A stretch of DNA of 64,000 nucleotides from Lunularia cruciata. Taxonomy: Eukaryota; Streptophyta; Marchantiopsida; Lunulariales; Lunulariaceae. The notes below the pieces were generated by a model. The model was given only the letters and a program-made list of their open reading frames with translations. It ran no database searches and was not told where the DNA came from. The stretch is from the NCBI GenBank assembly GCA_948567375.1, contig OX419762.1, positions 44,869,034 through 44,933,033 of the forward strand. Reading direction: 5' to 3'. Position numbers and translations under genes: made by a program. Shown piece after piece: positions 1-11,051 of the stretch. Each line of letters starts with the position of its first letter. Within the stretch, counting starts at the first letter, position 1.

Positions 1-2110
1 TACCCACATTGGGCTTAGATCCTTTCTTATTTTGTAGAGTTAACCAACACAAGATCATGTAGGATTTGCTCACCCTCAATGAGAAGTTTAAGAACTTGCA
101 AATTTGAAATAGGAGCGTGTGCATTTATGTATAGAGCATTTGGAAGAATGAGAGGAAAAAGAAAAAGAAGTAACAACCTCTAGAGTGCTTAGGAAGATGA
201 GAAGAGTGCCTAAGTTCATAATCAAATTCCAAAGATTGGTTAAGTGGGTCCACAACAAGAAGATGGAATTCTTGCTAGGGAATTGGGAGTTGAATGACCA
301 TGCTATGTTGCATGAGATCAAGGATATTGGGATTTGGAGATGGAGTTCCCAAGAGGGAACCCCTTTTCTTGGATAGAGGAACATTGATAAAGAGTATTGG
401 GGCCTAGAAATTCTTCCCCAAATGCCATAACCTTGAATAGTACTTGGAATTGCCCTGATCTTACCCTAGAAGCCAAATTCAAGATGAAATTCAAGGATAA
501 CAATACAATGGTTTGTCTGTCCTTGGAATCAAAGATCCTACCATAAGGGTCTTGGTAGAATCTATGATGAAGTTGTTCAAATCCAAATGAATAACTTACC
601 TAAATAATAGTCAAGCAATTGTCTTTGAGTACTTGTACCAAGGAAGGCTTGTCAATTGGACAGCAATGCTCTAAGCAAGGGTGTGGAAGCTTGCAAGAAA
701 CATGAAAAAAGGCAAGATGAATCTTGTATACTCCTTGTTGTTCATTTCTACCTCCAGATAGATTTGCTAAACCCAAGCAAGAAGGAGAAGTACCCCAATC
801 ACTTTTGAGGAGCCTTGCAAACAACAATGATGGTGAGGAAATATCTAGAGGTGGATACAGAATTTGCCTACATAGTAAACTATTGTTGTGAAGGAAGCCT
901 ACAACATGTTGGGCTTCAAGAAGTAGAGATAACAAGAATTAGCAATAGAACACTTGGTTATGGAAAAGAAGAGGTACACAATGCCATCAAGACCAAAGAT
1001 GATAGCCACAAAAAGGCCAAGGAGGGCCTTTTTGGAGGAAGATGTAGGGGATGAAGTTGGAGCTGACCACAACCAAAACCCATATTGATGCCCATGAAGC
1101 ATTGATTTAATCAAATTATGATTTCTTTGAACAAGGATGTGGCCAAAGACTATGGTAGAGAAGTGCAATAGGCCCTAACCCAAACTCCTCCAAGAACAAA
1201 GAACAATCTTCTTGTAAAATAATAAATTCCTGCCTCAAGAAGATTTGATGGAGAAATTGGACCTTCAAACCCCATGAAGAATATAGCGAAGATCTTGAGG
1301 ATAACAAGATTCCCCTTATTTCTACCCATGGAGAAGTAGAGCTGCAAGAAGAAGCAGTTCTCAAGGAGGAAGAAGATACTCAATGTGGAAGAAGTAGCAG
1401 AAAAGATGGGCTCCTACCAAGCCAAGCAAGAACTTCAAGACAAAGGTGAACTTCAATCAAAGGAATAACTTCAGCTAGAAAGTGGTCTTTGGGACCAGGG
1501 ATCATCCAAGACCAAAATCCCTCCAATGATGAGACAAACATGAGCAAGGAGACCCAACACTCTTCAATGAGATCTAGAAGGAGGAGAGTAGACCTTTGGC
1601 CTCATTTAGGCCAGTGAAGGAGGCTACTTTGAGTAGGAAAGATGCTTCACCAATCACTATGGTACCACCCTTTGAGTTAGTTATACATCCAATAAGCCTA
1701 GTGTTGGAATTGATGGAGCAAATTCTTCCCATGTATAGGGAGTGTCATGGGAAGATCATTGATCATGTTACCCTTCTAAGCCTCATCCATCAATTAACAC
1801 AAGGGTTTTGCATGAATGGACAAAGACACAAGATGAGTTGTCAGAAGTTCATGCCCAACACTTGGAGATGGGAAAACATAGCAATAACTTTACGGAGGAG
1901 TGGCCATGCAAAGAAGAAGGAGTAGCCCTGGAGAAGAAGGTGCAGGAGGAGAAAAATCTCACAAAAGAAGAAGTGCACAATCAAACCCAGCTTGAGGAAC
2001 AAGTAAAGGCTCAAGCTGAAGAAATCAACATGTTGAATAGAGAAGTGGAGAAAGTAAAGGTGGGCCCTAGATCTATCTTTGGCCTTGAAAAGGTCTTTGT
2101 CTTGGAATAA
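1..2110 (+). pseudogene. decayed retroelement-like coding region with coiled-coil end
   Basis: No intact gene is visible. Short plus-strand open stretches follow one another with frame changes. Around 615-760 the translation contains VFEYLYQGRLVNW followed by a basic stretch, which resembles the VFFHKMFVGEPINW block of the protein encoded in the long LTRs at 45.4-47.8 kb. The last 300 bases (1808-2110) encode a Glu/Lys-rich, coiled-coil-like tail (EEQVKAQAEEINMLNREVEK). The order, globular part then coiled coil, is the same as in the LTR-encoded protein. I infer a very old relative of that gene, but the similarity is by eye and weak. It could be another retroelement ORF. Confidence 0.3.
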
Positions 2111-4259
2111 CGTTGGCCTAAAATGCTTTATATATCTAGGACAAATTTTTAGTCAAAGATTGTTGGACTGTAGTTACACCCAGGGTAAATAGCAAGTGAG
2201 TAGTTGTATTGGCGATGGATATGAAATCACCTCTTAATTGAACTAAGATTAAGATCAGTAGGTAGGATTAGAAATGAATGAAGTAGGTATAATTAGAAGA
2301 TTTTTAGCACTCCTTAGCCATTGATTGTCTTTAAGAATTAGGAAAACTGTATATATGTGTTGCAACCTAAAGAAGATATGTTCACTTCTTTCATAATCAA
2401 AATATTGAGCTCAAAGGAGTTCTATAGTCTTTCTACTAAATTGCTTGCACTTACATCTTTGGTTGTATGCTTGGTCAATTAGAGATGATGAATCTTGCAG
2501 TAGGAGTCATGCTTAGGAAATTTGTACTATATCAAGGAATTTACTATTGATATTCAATGAGGATGACTGTTAGAGTACTTGCTTAGGAAATTCACACAGG
2601 TCAAGGACTTTACTCTTGACACTCTGAATGAGAAAGTCAATGTGAGGAAAGGTTATGGAAACAATGGAGGATTGTTCCCATAACCTTTTCCAGAACCTTG
2701 AAAGCAACATAGAATAGGAAAGCCAAGTGGAAAATTAATTTTGGATTTCATTGGGATTGGATCTTTTGGGAAGGGATGTACTGTGAGGCGGCATGTCTCT
2801 CAATCAAGATGAACATCTGATTGCTATTAGAGTAGCACATCATGGACTAAGAAGTCAAAGAACTAAACTCCATCACTCTCCTCCAAGACTCAAGACATTG
2901 CTAATTAGAGAACTCAATGAGAGAGAGAGAGATAGTTAATAATGAAAGGATGATGAGTACCTCCTCATCTCTTGCTCTTGCTTACTTGTGAAAAAGTTAT
3001 ACACCAAAACTAATAATTATTGGAGTAACTCAAGTTAATTGGCTAAAAGTCATACAAATTCTAAAGTCTAAAGGAATATCTATACACATGGGAATAATCC
3101 CAGGAGTAGGTAATCTTATTTTGACCCAACAATTAAGTCAAGGATTCCTTCACATGGGCTTTCCCTAGACATATAGAAAAGTCCATAACCAAAAAGCTTG
3201 TGGGCCCAAGAGTTCTCAACTCTTTCCTCAAAGCCAAACACCTAGGAATAATACAAAGTTGATACACTAGAATCCAAAATAATGATGCTCACTCTTTCTA
3301 CTTTCCCTAAAGTAGAGCTACTTCTATCTTAGCTATGACTAAGTTTAGCTAATCATAACTAATGTAAAAGCTTGGCTAAACTCCGTATAGATAATAGCTC
3401 TCAACTACTTGCAAAACCAAACTTAATATTCCTATAAATCAAACATGTACCAATAGGTGTTATAGTGTGAAGACGTCAAGATGAAAGAACCTTTGGCTTG
3501 AAAATTGACCTTTGAGGTGAAATACCCTTCAATAAGAGACCAATCTTTGGGGTAAAGGGGCTCTTCAGGAGGGAGAGGCCTTTGGCATGAAGTGAACCAC
3601 CACCATCAAGAGCTTATTAGATTAGATCTTTTGAGAGAGTGGTTGTCAATTTTTTTCCATAGGAGCACCATAGTAGGTGTCTCTACCTCCTTTTGGGAGT
3701 GGTTCCTACCCAAGAGGTTAAATAGGCAAGAATAGACTACCGATGTCATTGTTACACTTTGTTTTCATTTCTAGCCATTTCCAACTCATATCCTCAAGGG
3801 AACGACCTATTCTTATCATATATACTATTACTACATTGACATGGATTGCCAATTTTGTCCTCCTCCAGGGATTGATATTCTACTTTTTAGCCTTTCTCTA
3901 TTGCTTTGATCTCAAACTACATGATTTGCTTCTCATGGTAGACTGCTACTTTGAGCTAACACTAGCTATTGCCTTTAGTTCTAAGTGTCTCTAACACTCC
4001 TCCCCTCTCCTTAGCTATAGTTTCCTTTGCTAGATTGATTTGGGGGCTATAGTTTTATGGACTAATAGTGGCACAAAAGTTAAGTCCTGTTTAAACCAAA
4101 TGCAACTTCTATTTTTTTCTTTTTTATTAGCTATTGCTTTGAATTGCTACTTTGTGTTACTCAGCCACCAAGATGTTGACATCTTAGCTGCCTTTTAGCT
4201 ACTATGAGACAAAACTACTACAATGGAGGTACTCAAGGTTCATTGTATACTGATGAGAA
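2111..4259. other. no recognisable gene; AT-rich spacer
   Basis: I see no supported coding region, RNA gene or mobile-element terminus here. Short open stretches (for example 3743-3994 plus) are hydrophobic, low-complexity translations without family resemblance. Part of it may be the 3' untranslated remainder of the reverse-transcriptase gene that starts at 4260 on the minus strand. Confidence 0.4.
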
Positions 4260-5181
4260 TGGCCAATAGGCCCAATAAAACACCCCAAAGGAAAAGGAGA
4301 AAAGGAATATAAGTGCACCAAAAGAAACTGCAAATAAAAATAAAGACCCAAGATACTAGGTAAAAGGGCACATAAGCATAGAGAACAAAACACTATGGAG
4401 AGTAAGCCACACAAGAAATATGTAATCTAAATGATATAGGATCCTATAATTGAACAATGTGTTTGAGATCCTCCAAGTGTCAAGCAATTGTGAGAGGAGG
4501 ACCATTGATGGAATGGGAGATGCTTGTCAACAAAGACTCAAAGCGTGTGATCTTTATAGGGTGACAAAGAGCCTCTACTAGAAATAGGAGGAGATAAGTA
4601 TGGTGTGTGAGAAAGCCAAGGCATCTCTCCTTTGTAGTGAACCCCGTGCTACCTCTTGGAGGAGACCATCAAATTGATGATGAAGGTGACCAAAAATCTA
4701 CATGGCTAGGAGGCTGAAGGTGTCAAAGGCAAGCCATGGGGCATAGTGGTCCCCCTTTCCCTTGGTGGTGATGATTGTTGTAGCTCCTATCTAGATGCTA
4801 GCACATGCCAATGACTTTGGTCAAAGTAGGTTTGCCACCACTACATCATACAATGTAGGTTGGCCATCCTTAAAAGTGACAATATCTATCTGCACCCTCT
4901 AGTGAGGTGGACCTAGTGAGACCATCCACCCCTCAATTTGAACCTATGAGCAAGTAGATTGTAAGATTTAGGCCACTACATCTCTAGTAGCATTGTGGAA
5001 TCTAGTAAGCTCACCTTCTATGGCACATTATAAGATGCGGATGCCTTTAACATAAACATAGAATCACATGTGCATCGGTCCAATATGCCTAAGAGTGTTA
5101 GATATGATAGACCTAGCCAAAGTCCAAGAGCCATGATGAACTCCTCCAACATGAACCAAAAGTACTCAATTAAAGGATAAG
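4260..5181 (-). pseudogene. non-LTR-type reverse transcriptase gene, 3' block
   Basis: Minus-strand reading gives fragments in shifting frames that continue the reverse-transcriptase gene of 17937-19089 and 11796-12315. The stretch 5248-5018 contains LEEFIMALGLWLGLSYLTL, the kind of Leu/Gly-rich segment found downstream of the palm domain in this class of plant mobile-element polymerases. Near 4500 a GPPLTIA stretch resembles the C-terminal GPPLS block that I recall from these proteins. Many stops and frameshifts show it is dead. Element 1 is inserted at its right edge, leaving the duplicated ATAAG. The assignment rests on contiguity with the better-preserved block and on family memory. Confidence 0.5.
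5177..5181. repeat. target site duplication of element 1 (left copy)
   Basis: ATAAG here is identical to 11796-11800 and abuts the TG start of the LTR. It shows one intact insertion event. Confidence 0.9.
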
Positions 5182-5923
5182 TGTAATACTCCGAGGACAA
5201 GAGAAGAGAGAAAACACAGATTTCACACTCAAACATTTGATGCCCCAAGGGAGCACCTTCTCTTTATTATATAGACAAAGAGGATCTCCTCCAAGGAAGC
5301 TCCACCATAGGATTAGGGACACAGATAGGTGACATGTCAGCAAGCTCCACCCTTGGATTACTTACTTGGATGGGTGACCTGTCTGGTCTAGGTCCTATCT
5401 GGTTGGTCAAACGAGCTTTGACTGGAGGGAATCTTTTAGGGAATCTTCCTGTAGGAATCTCAGAATCACATGAGTAAGGTACCGTTGGAAAGCTCCCGAC
5501 GAGACAAACCAGGGGGGAAGGAAGGCCAGCCTTTCCTCTATTGGGTGGGGGGGACTATGCACATTTTTGAGGCCTAATTCATCCGTTTAGGCCTCCGAAA
5601 TTGCCTTCAAAGATTTTAGGTATATTTTGGTTCCTACTCTATTAGAAGAAGTCCTCTTTTGGTGATACCTCTTTCTGATCTGTTTAGTCCATCATGTGTA
5701 ACATCCTTCCAGATGTTACCAAACCAATTCTCACCTTTAAATCATATGTCTAGCTACTGCTTCTAAGGTTCTCAAGTCTATTTCGGTTTCTGCCCTATTA
5801 GTAGAAGTACTCTTTTGGTGATACTTCTATCTGATCTATTTTGACCATCATGTATAACATCATTCTAGATGTTACCAAACCAAATTTCACATCTAGATCA
5901 TATGGCTAACCCTTGGTATTACA
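5182..5923 (-). repeat. 3' LTR of element 1
   Basis: Starts TGTAATACT and ends GGTATTACA on the plus strand, matching 11052-11795 along its whole length with scattered substitutions and a G-run length difference near 5545. Confidence 0.95.
5623..5916 (-). repeat. internal tandem duplication within the LTR
   Basis: A unit of about 156 bp (starting tattttggttcc at 5623 and tatttcggtttc at 5779) is present twice. Shared blocks include agaagt(c/a)ctcttttggtgat and agatgttaccaaacca. The same pair is in the other LTR (11.49-11.79 kb), so the duplication predates this insertion. Confidence 0.85.
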
Positions 5924-5938
5924 GACCTCCCTCCTTTT
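5924..5938 (-). other. polypurine tract of element 1
   Basis: On the minus strand this reads AAAAGGAGGGAGGTC directly before the TGTAATACC start of the 3' LTR. This is the position and composition expected of the plus-strand primer for reverse transcription. Confidence 0.85.
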
Positions 5939-6395
5939 AAGACGCAACATCCTCGTTGTGCAATTGTTGCTCAAATGCTTGCACCAACACCGGTGCATGT
6001 GCCAAATTGGCAGTGGGTTCCCAGGTTGCTTCATAGAGGGGGTAACCTTTCCATTGTACTAGATATTCCACCCGCGGATGGCGAGTACCACGCATGCGCT
6101 TTTGGAGAATCCGCTCCACTTCATATTCCTCTGTGCCATCAATGACTGTCGGACAAGGTCGAATGTCCTGTGTGGAAGTACCTTGGCTTGATCGGGGAGC
6201 ATATCTGCATAATAAGGAGACATGGAAAACTGGATGGATCTTCATGTGTGGTGGTAGCTCAAGGTGATAGGCCACAGTGCCAATGCGACGAAGAATCGAG
6301 AAAGGCCCAATAAAACGAGGTCTGAGCTTACAAGATCCAACTAATGTGAGGTTGGTTGTTGATAGCCACACTTGATCCCCAACATTGAACTCCAT
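5937..6395 (-). pseudogene. element 1 integrase C-terminus and chromodomain
   Basis: A 152-codon open stretch in the same frame as the rest of pol, separated from the integrase core by one TAA at 6435. Residues 1-50 are the integrase C-terminal module (VGDQVWLSTTNL, RFIGPFSILRRIG, HPVFHVSLL). Residues 85-135 are a chromodomain: YEVERILQKR, then EYLVQWKGYP and ATWEP, with the aromatic cage positions (Y, W, W) retained. In this family the domain is thought to read methylated histone H3 and guide integration into heterochromatin. The module ends only a few bases before the polypurine tract, as is usual. Confidence 0.92.
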
Positions 6396-6434
6396 GTGCC
6401 TATGGTGTGCATAAGCATACTGCTTTTGTCGATT

Positions 6435-7535
6435 TTACACAATCTGTAACCTGTGCTTGGCGCTCTCCACACCTTGTTGGATTCTAGAAACAAATGTGTT
6501 GACTGCATCAACCTTGGTAGTCACTGGACGGATCTTCATCAAGCTAGAAGGTGTGAAGGGATGCTCACCATACATGAGGAAGAATGGAGTGACCTGGGTG
6601 GAGGCATTCACTGAATTGTTGTAAGCGAATTCCACCAACGGTAGTAGGGTGTCCCACCTCTCTTGCTCTTCTAAGGTGAAGCCGCGTAACATGTCTTCAA
6701 TTGTGTGATTAGCTCGCTTTGTTTGGCAATCTGTTTGTAGGTGGTAAGCTATAGACATGGCCAACTTGGTTTTGAAGAAACCAAAGAGTGTTTGTCAAAA
6801 CAAACTGGTGAATTGGGTGCCTCTATCGGTGATGAGTACTCTAGACAAGCCATGGTGAGCAAAGACTGCATCTAAGTATAGTCGAGCTAGTTGTGGAGCG
6901 GTCACCTCCTTGGTGGTAGGGCGTACATGAATCATTTTGCTGAGCTGGTCCACAAAGACCACAATGGAGTCAAACCCTGAGGTGGTCTTGGGTAATTCAC
7001 AGATGAGATCCATACTCACTTGTTCCCAACGTTGGGTAGGAGTGGGAAGAGGTTGAAGGAGCCCTGCAGGAGCTTGATTAGAAGCTTTGTTCTATTGACA
7101 AAGAAGGTAGCTATGCACATAGTCCATCACATCGTTGCTCATCTTGGGCCAATAGTAATGGCGCTTGACTGCCTCCAAGGTCTTGTCCACTCCGACATGA
7201 GCTGCAATGGCCGAATCATGACATTCTGCTAGAATGGTGGTGCGTAATTCTGAGACATTTGGGATCCACAATCGGCCCTCCCAAAAGGTGAGTCCTTGAG
7301 TGCTGGTGACACCTTTGGACGATTGCGCTTCTACAATCTGTGGATCAATTTTTGTAGCAACTAGAATCTCTTGCCAGAATTCAAGGTTAATCTTAACCTC
7401 TGCCACCAAGTTGTTGGCCATTGGCATGCGGGTGAATGCATCTGCAAGTTGCTTCTTACCTTCCACGTAAGTGATTGTCATGTTGAAGCATTGTCGCCAC
7501 TCTGCCCACCGAATTTGGCAACGAGATAGATCCTT
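6435..7535 (-). pseudogene. element 1 integrase (zinc-binding domain and catalytic core)
   Basis: Three open stretches in one frame, broken by TAG at 7092 and TGA at 6795, with the next stop TAA at 6435. The zinc-binding domain is at about 7235-7092 (CHDSAIAAHVGV ... SYLLCQ); the first Cys of the usual CxxC is Tyr. The catalytic core follows: MDLICELPK (first Asp), LITDRGTQFTS (second Asp), then DCQTKRAN, where the expected catalytic Glu of the DDE triad is Lys (codon 6717-6719). Each stop is one transition away from a sense codon (CAG, TGG, CAA). Confidence 0.88.
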
Positions 7536-9266
7536 CTACGTCTCGAGGTAGACTAGAGGTTTGTGGTCTGTCTCTACTACAAATGCCTTCTCGCCCAAGT
7601 AGTGCTTCCAATGCTTGGTTGCTAGAACAATGGCCAGCTCTTCTCGTTCTGTGGTGTGGTAGTTGCGCTCTGCCGGTAACAACTTTCGAGAGAAATATGC
7701 AATTGGATGCCATCCGTCATGCCACTCTTGTTGTAGGACTGCTCCTATTGCTACGCTTGATGCATCCGTAGCCAACTTGATTGGACATTTTGGGTCATAC
7801 CACTTCAAGATTGGTGCATGTAGCAAGGCGACCTTCAATTCTTGAAAGGCCAACTCTTGTGCAGTTCCCCATGTCCACTTCTTCCCCTTGCCAAGTAGTG
7901 CCGTTAAAGGCTGTGCAACATTGGAGAAGTCCTTGACAAATCTACGATAGAATCCCGTCAACCCCAAGAAGCTCTTAAGTTGAGTCTGATCTTCTCGGGC
8001 ACTCCATTTTTGAATGACCTCTATTTTATCTGTCAATACTTGAATGCCCTCTACACTTACTCTATGCCCTAAGTAGTCTACTTCAGACTTGCCAAACTCA
8101 CACTTTGAGATTTTGGCGTACAACTGATTCTGTCTTAGAATCTGGAGGACCTCTCGTAGATGTTGTTTGTGTTCTATCATCGTGCTACTATATACTAAGA
8201 TATCATCCAAGAAGACGATAATAGACTTATCCAAGTATGGACGAAATATGTCATTCATTAGGCTCATGAAGGTGGCAGGCGCATTGGTGAGGCAAAAAGG
8301 CATCACAAGATACTCAAAGTGGCCAGACCTGGTTCGAAAGGCAATTTTGTACACATCCTCCTCTGCAATTCGGATTTGATTGTAACCGCTCCGCAAGTCC
8401 AGTTTAGTGAAGTATCTTGCTCCATGGAGTTGATCAAACAGGTCATCCATGCGAGGTAAGGGGTATTTGTTCTTCATTGTTTGCTGATTGAGACCCCGAT
8501 AGTCAATGCACATGCACATTGTACCATCCTTCTTCTTCACAAACAAGACAGAGGCCCCATATGGTGATATGCTAGGTTGGATGAACCCTTTCTGTAGCAT
8601 CTCCTCAATTTGAGTCTTACACTCCTCCAACTCATGAGGTGATAGGCGATATGGGGCCTTACAAGGAAGTGTCTTCTCCGGGAGTGTCTCTATTTTGTGA
8701 TCTACTCGCCTTTTAGGTGGTAATCCTGAGGGTAGATCATCAAGAAAGACATCTTGAAACTCATCCACCACATCCTTCAATTTCTCAAGAATTTGTCCAG
8801 CGAGTTGTGCACTCTGGACTTCTCTTATTAGACCCATAAAACATCTATCGGTCTTACAGACAATTGTCGTCCCTACAACATATAGAGGCAGTTTCTGCTT
8901 GTGTGATTTTTCTTTAACCCCAATGATTGACCATTGGTGGGTTCTCACTACTTTATTCCTCCAATCCACCATTGGGTTGTACTGCTCCATCCATGGCATG
9001 CCTAAAATTGCATCATAACGGGCTAATTGTATCACTCGCCACTCAATTGCTTCCTGATATTCTCCTACAGAGAGGGTTACCCGTCTAGGTAATGATTCAA
9101 TCCTCTCTGTTTGCCCATTTGGTAACTCTACTTCTTCACTTCCACCTCTCTCTAGATCCATTCCCAAGCTTATTGCAACAGAGCGAGACAAGAAATTCTC
9201 TGTTGCTCCCGGATCTATTAATACTCTCACTTGATTACCTTCTAGGATTCCATTCACGACAATCAA
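7536..9266 (-). pseudogene. element 1 protease-reverse transcriptase-RNase H
   Basis: A 576-codon open stretch. Protease is at residues 1-110: [11 protein letters not shown] is the active-site loop, with Pro in place of the usual Ser of DSG (codons 9215-9207), followed by [10 protein letters not shown]. Reverse transcriptase is at about 190-390: [39 protein letters not shown] and the catalytic FLDDILVYS. The connection and RNase H domain run from about 430 ([45 protein letters not shown]). It stops at TAG 7536, then continues in the same frame into integrase. Upstream in this frame there is a TGA near 9283. Apart from the protease change, the polymerase motifs look intact. Confidence 0.93.
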
Positions 9267-9478
9267 TTGTGAGGTTGCCTTTCAAGATCTTTGTGCATTA
9301 TTCTTCTTCCTTCCCTCACTTCTTTGCTTTCTTATTGAGCCAGTAAGGCCGCAAGGTACATTTACCGGCGATCTTCGTTTTCCAAAGTGGTTTCCACCTC
9401 TTCCTCTTCAATGTGCCTCTCCATGTTGTTCAAAGATCGCCTATACAAAGGCCGAGGGCCTCTAGGGAAACGAGTGCA

Positions 9479-10379
9479 ACAATTGGTAGATATGTGCCCA
9501 ATACGGCCACAATTGTAACAATGGCGTTGTTCTCCTTGAGTCCCTTCTCCTTATGGGACTCCATCTCTTTGTTCTTCTACCCGTCCCCGCTCTCCTTGAA
9601 GCGGCCGTGCTCCTCGATCCCGAAATCGAAGGTTGCCCAATTCCATCGGTACTGGTCCACCCATGTGTGGCATTTCTGCCCGATAATGTTGAGGTGGAAC
9701 TACTCCTTCACCTCCACCTAATGCTCCAGCTATTCTCTGCACACAAGCAATAGCTTCAAATATCGTGCGAGGGTTCTGCACCATGACCTCTTGGTGAATC
9801 CGCTCTTTCAACCCTCGTTTGAAATTTTCGAGAGCCTCTGCTGGACTCATGTCGGTAATTGCAACTTGTAGATCCAGAAATGCCTCCACATACTCTTGTA
9901 CGCTATTCTTCTGTCTCAATCCCCATAGTCGGGTTCAAGCCATCTACACAGAATCCACTGATTGGAAATTCTTCAGCAGTCCTTCTTGCATTGCTGTCCA
10001 TGTGACCTCCCTTCTCTCTGCCAGCATGGATCGTTCCCAAACATCATACCATGTGAGGGCTTTATCGGTCAAGCACCCACGCAAACACGCCTGCAACATG
10101 CTCTATGATCTCTGTTGAGAACAATCAAAAATATCGATTCATTCTCGAGATCCAATTCTCCACTACTCCCATCGTATGCTGCCCCTTGTAAGGCTCAATG
10201 TTGCAGGTCTTCTTCATCCGGAGTAGCAATGTGGCTTCATCATTGATAGGGTTCGTAGGCACAGGTGCCTCTCCAAGTACTTCAGTCGCAGGTACTGGGT
10301 TTTGAGATGGCTCTTCTTCTTGCATGGCTTGATCGTTCCTGAGGATCTGCACTTGACTTTGCAATGTCTCCATGGTCAT
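9479..10379 (-). pseudogene. element 1 gag with zinc knuckle
   Basis: The gag gene is split by stops and at least one frameshift. The N-terminal part (10379-10125) reads METLQSQVQILRN and KKTCNIEPYKGQ ... VENWISRMNRYF, typical of the start of plant gypsy gag. The middle continues in another frame around 10100-9920. The 9919-9551 stretch (NSVQEYVEAFLDLQ ... EALENFKRGLKERI) is the retrotransposon gag core. A TAA at 9551 is followed in frame by a CCHC zinc knuckle, CYNCGRIGHISTNC, at 9520-9479, which in the family binds genomic RNA. Pol follows in a different frame. Confidence 0.85.
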
Positions 10380-10481
10380 CTTAATCTCTCAAAATTCATT
10401 CAACATCCCTTGCATTCCTTGCACCAGCTCTTGCAACTGCGGATCCATGGTTCCTGCAACACCCAATTGCTAACGTCTACT

Positions 10482-10685
10482 TCAATACAGAGTCAATATA
10501 ATCACTCTTGAAGGCACACAAACTATCGGAACTACCATTGGGACCTTAGAAGCTATCACTCGTTGATAATACTTCTCACCAAAATTCCTAACCACAAAAT
10601 CTCTAAACATCAATTTCGGCCTCACTACATAATGGATTTCTACTTGAGTGTTGAAAGGGAGAGGATTTGGGACATTCATATCCAT
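10482..10685 (-). CDS. small leader ORF, second copy of leader domain (element 1)
   Basis: 67 codons between the primer-binding site and gag, right after the first leader ORF and in another frame. The translation (NPLPFNTQVEIHYVVRPKLM ... VVRNFGEKYY ... VVPIVCVP ... LTLY) aligns loosely with the neighbouring ORF: NP, IxxxY, FG, V-P-V and a final (I/L)TxY. It appears to be a diverged tandem copy of the same domain. I do not recognise the family, and no function should be inferred beyond its fixed place in the leader. Confidence 0.5.
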   Translation of the reverse strand: MDMNVPNPLPFNTQVEIHYVVRPKLMFRDFVVRNFGEKYYQRVIASKVPMVVPIVCVPSRVIILTLY

Positions 10686-10689
10686 TTTA

Positions 10690-10911
10690 TCATAATAGAA
10701 TGTAGATTGTCAAATCCCACTCTCTGTCATATATCACCACAGGTAGAATCACCGGGTTTGGTGAGTTCATCACTCTGTCCATGAATTCCGCACCAAAGTG
10801 ATAAACTAGCGATACTCTCATCTGCTCACGCTGGATGTACATAACCTTGATGTGGAATGGGTTTGAGAATGGAAAGCTAGGTGCGGGAAATTGTCCTCCC
10901 GGCGCATTCAT
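10690..10911 (-). CDS. small leader ORF upstream of gag (element 1)
   Basis: 73 codons, starting MNAPGGQFPAPSFPFSNPF and ending DLTIYILL. The core pattern is NPFhIKv, YHFGAEFMDRVM, PVILPVVIYD and DLTIY. The same pattern is encoded at the same place in element 2 (17535-17269: LHFGQDFLHM, PLVLPVVTYG) and at 37730-37555 (ARFGVVFMELMM, PIVLSVLTYE, DLTIYVLL). Preservation of this pattern in three independent elements argues for a real short protein or domain in the leader. No known family comes to mind. It lies about 140 bp inside the 5' LTR. Confidence 0.6.
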   Translation of the reverse strand: MNAPGGQFPAPSFPFSNPFHIKVMYIQREQMRVSLVYHFGAEFMDRVMNSPNPVILPVVIYDREWDLTIYILL

Positions 10912-11038
10912 CCCATCCGCTCTCTAAAGTCCTTCCTAAGTCTAGCGATTACTCTATGTTCTCCACCTCAAATTATTCAGTTTCAGTAGTTTGTGCTATT
11001 CCAAGAGAGGTGATCCACTCTCTTGGACTAGAACACTC

Positions 11039-11050
11039 GCTCTGATACCA
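11039..11050 (-). other. primer-binding site of element 1 (tRNA-iMet)
   Basis: On the minus strand this reads TGGTATCAGAGC, one base from the LTR end. It is complementary to the 3' end of plant initiator tRNA-Met, the standard primer of many plant LTR retrotransposons. Confidence 0.93.
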
Positions 11051-11051
11051 T

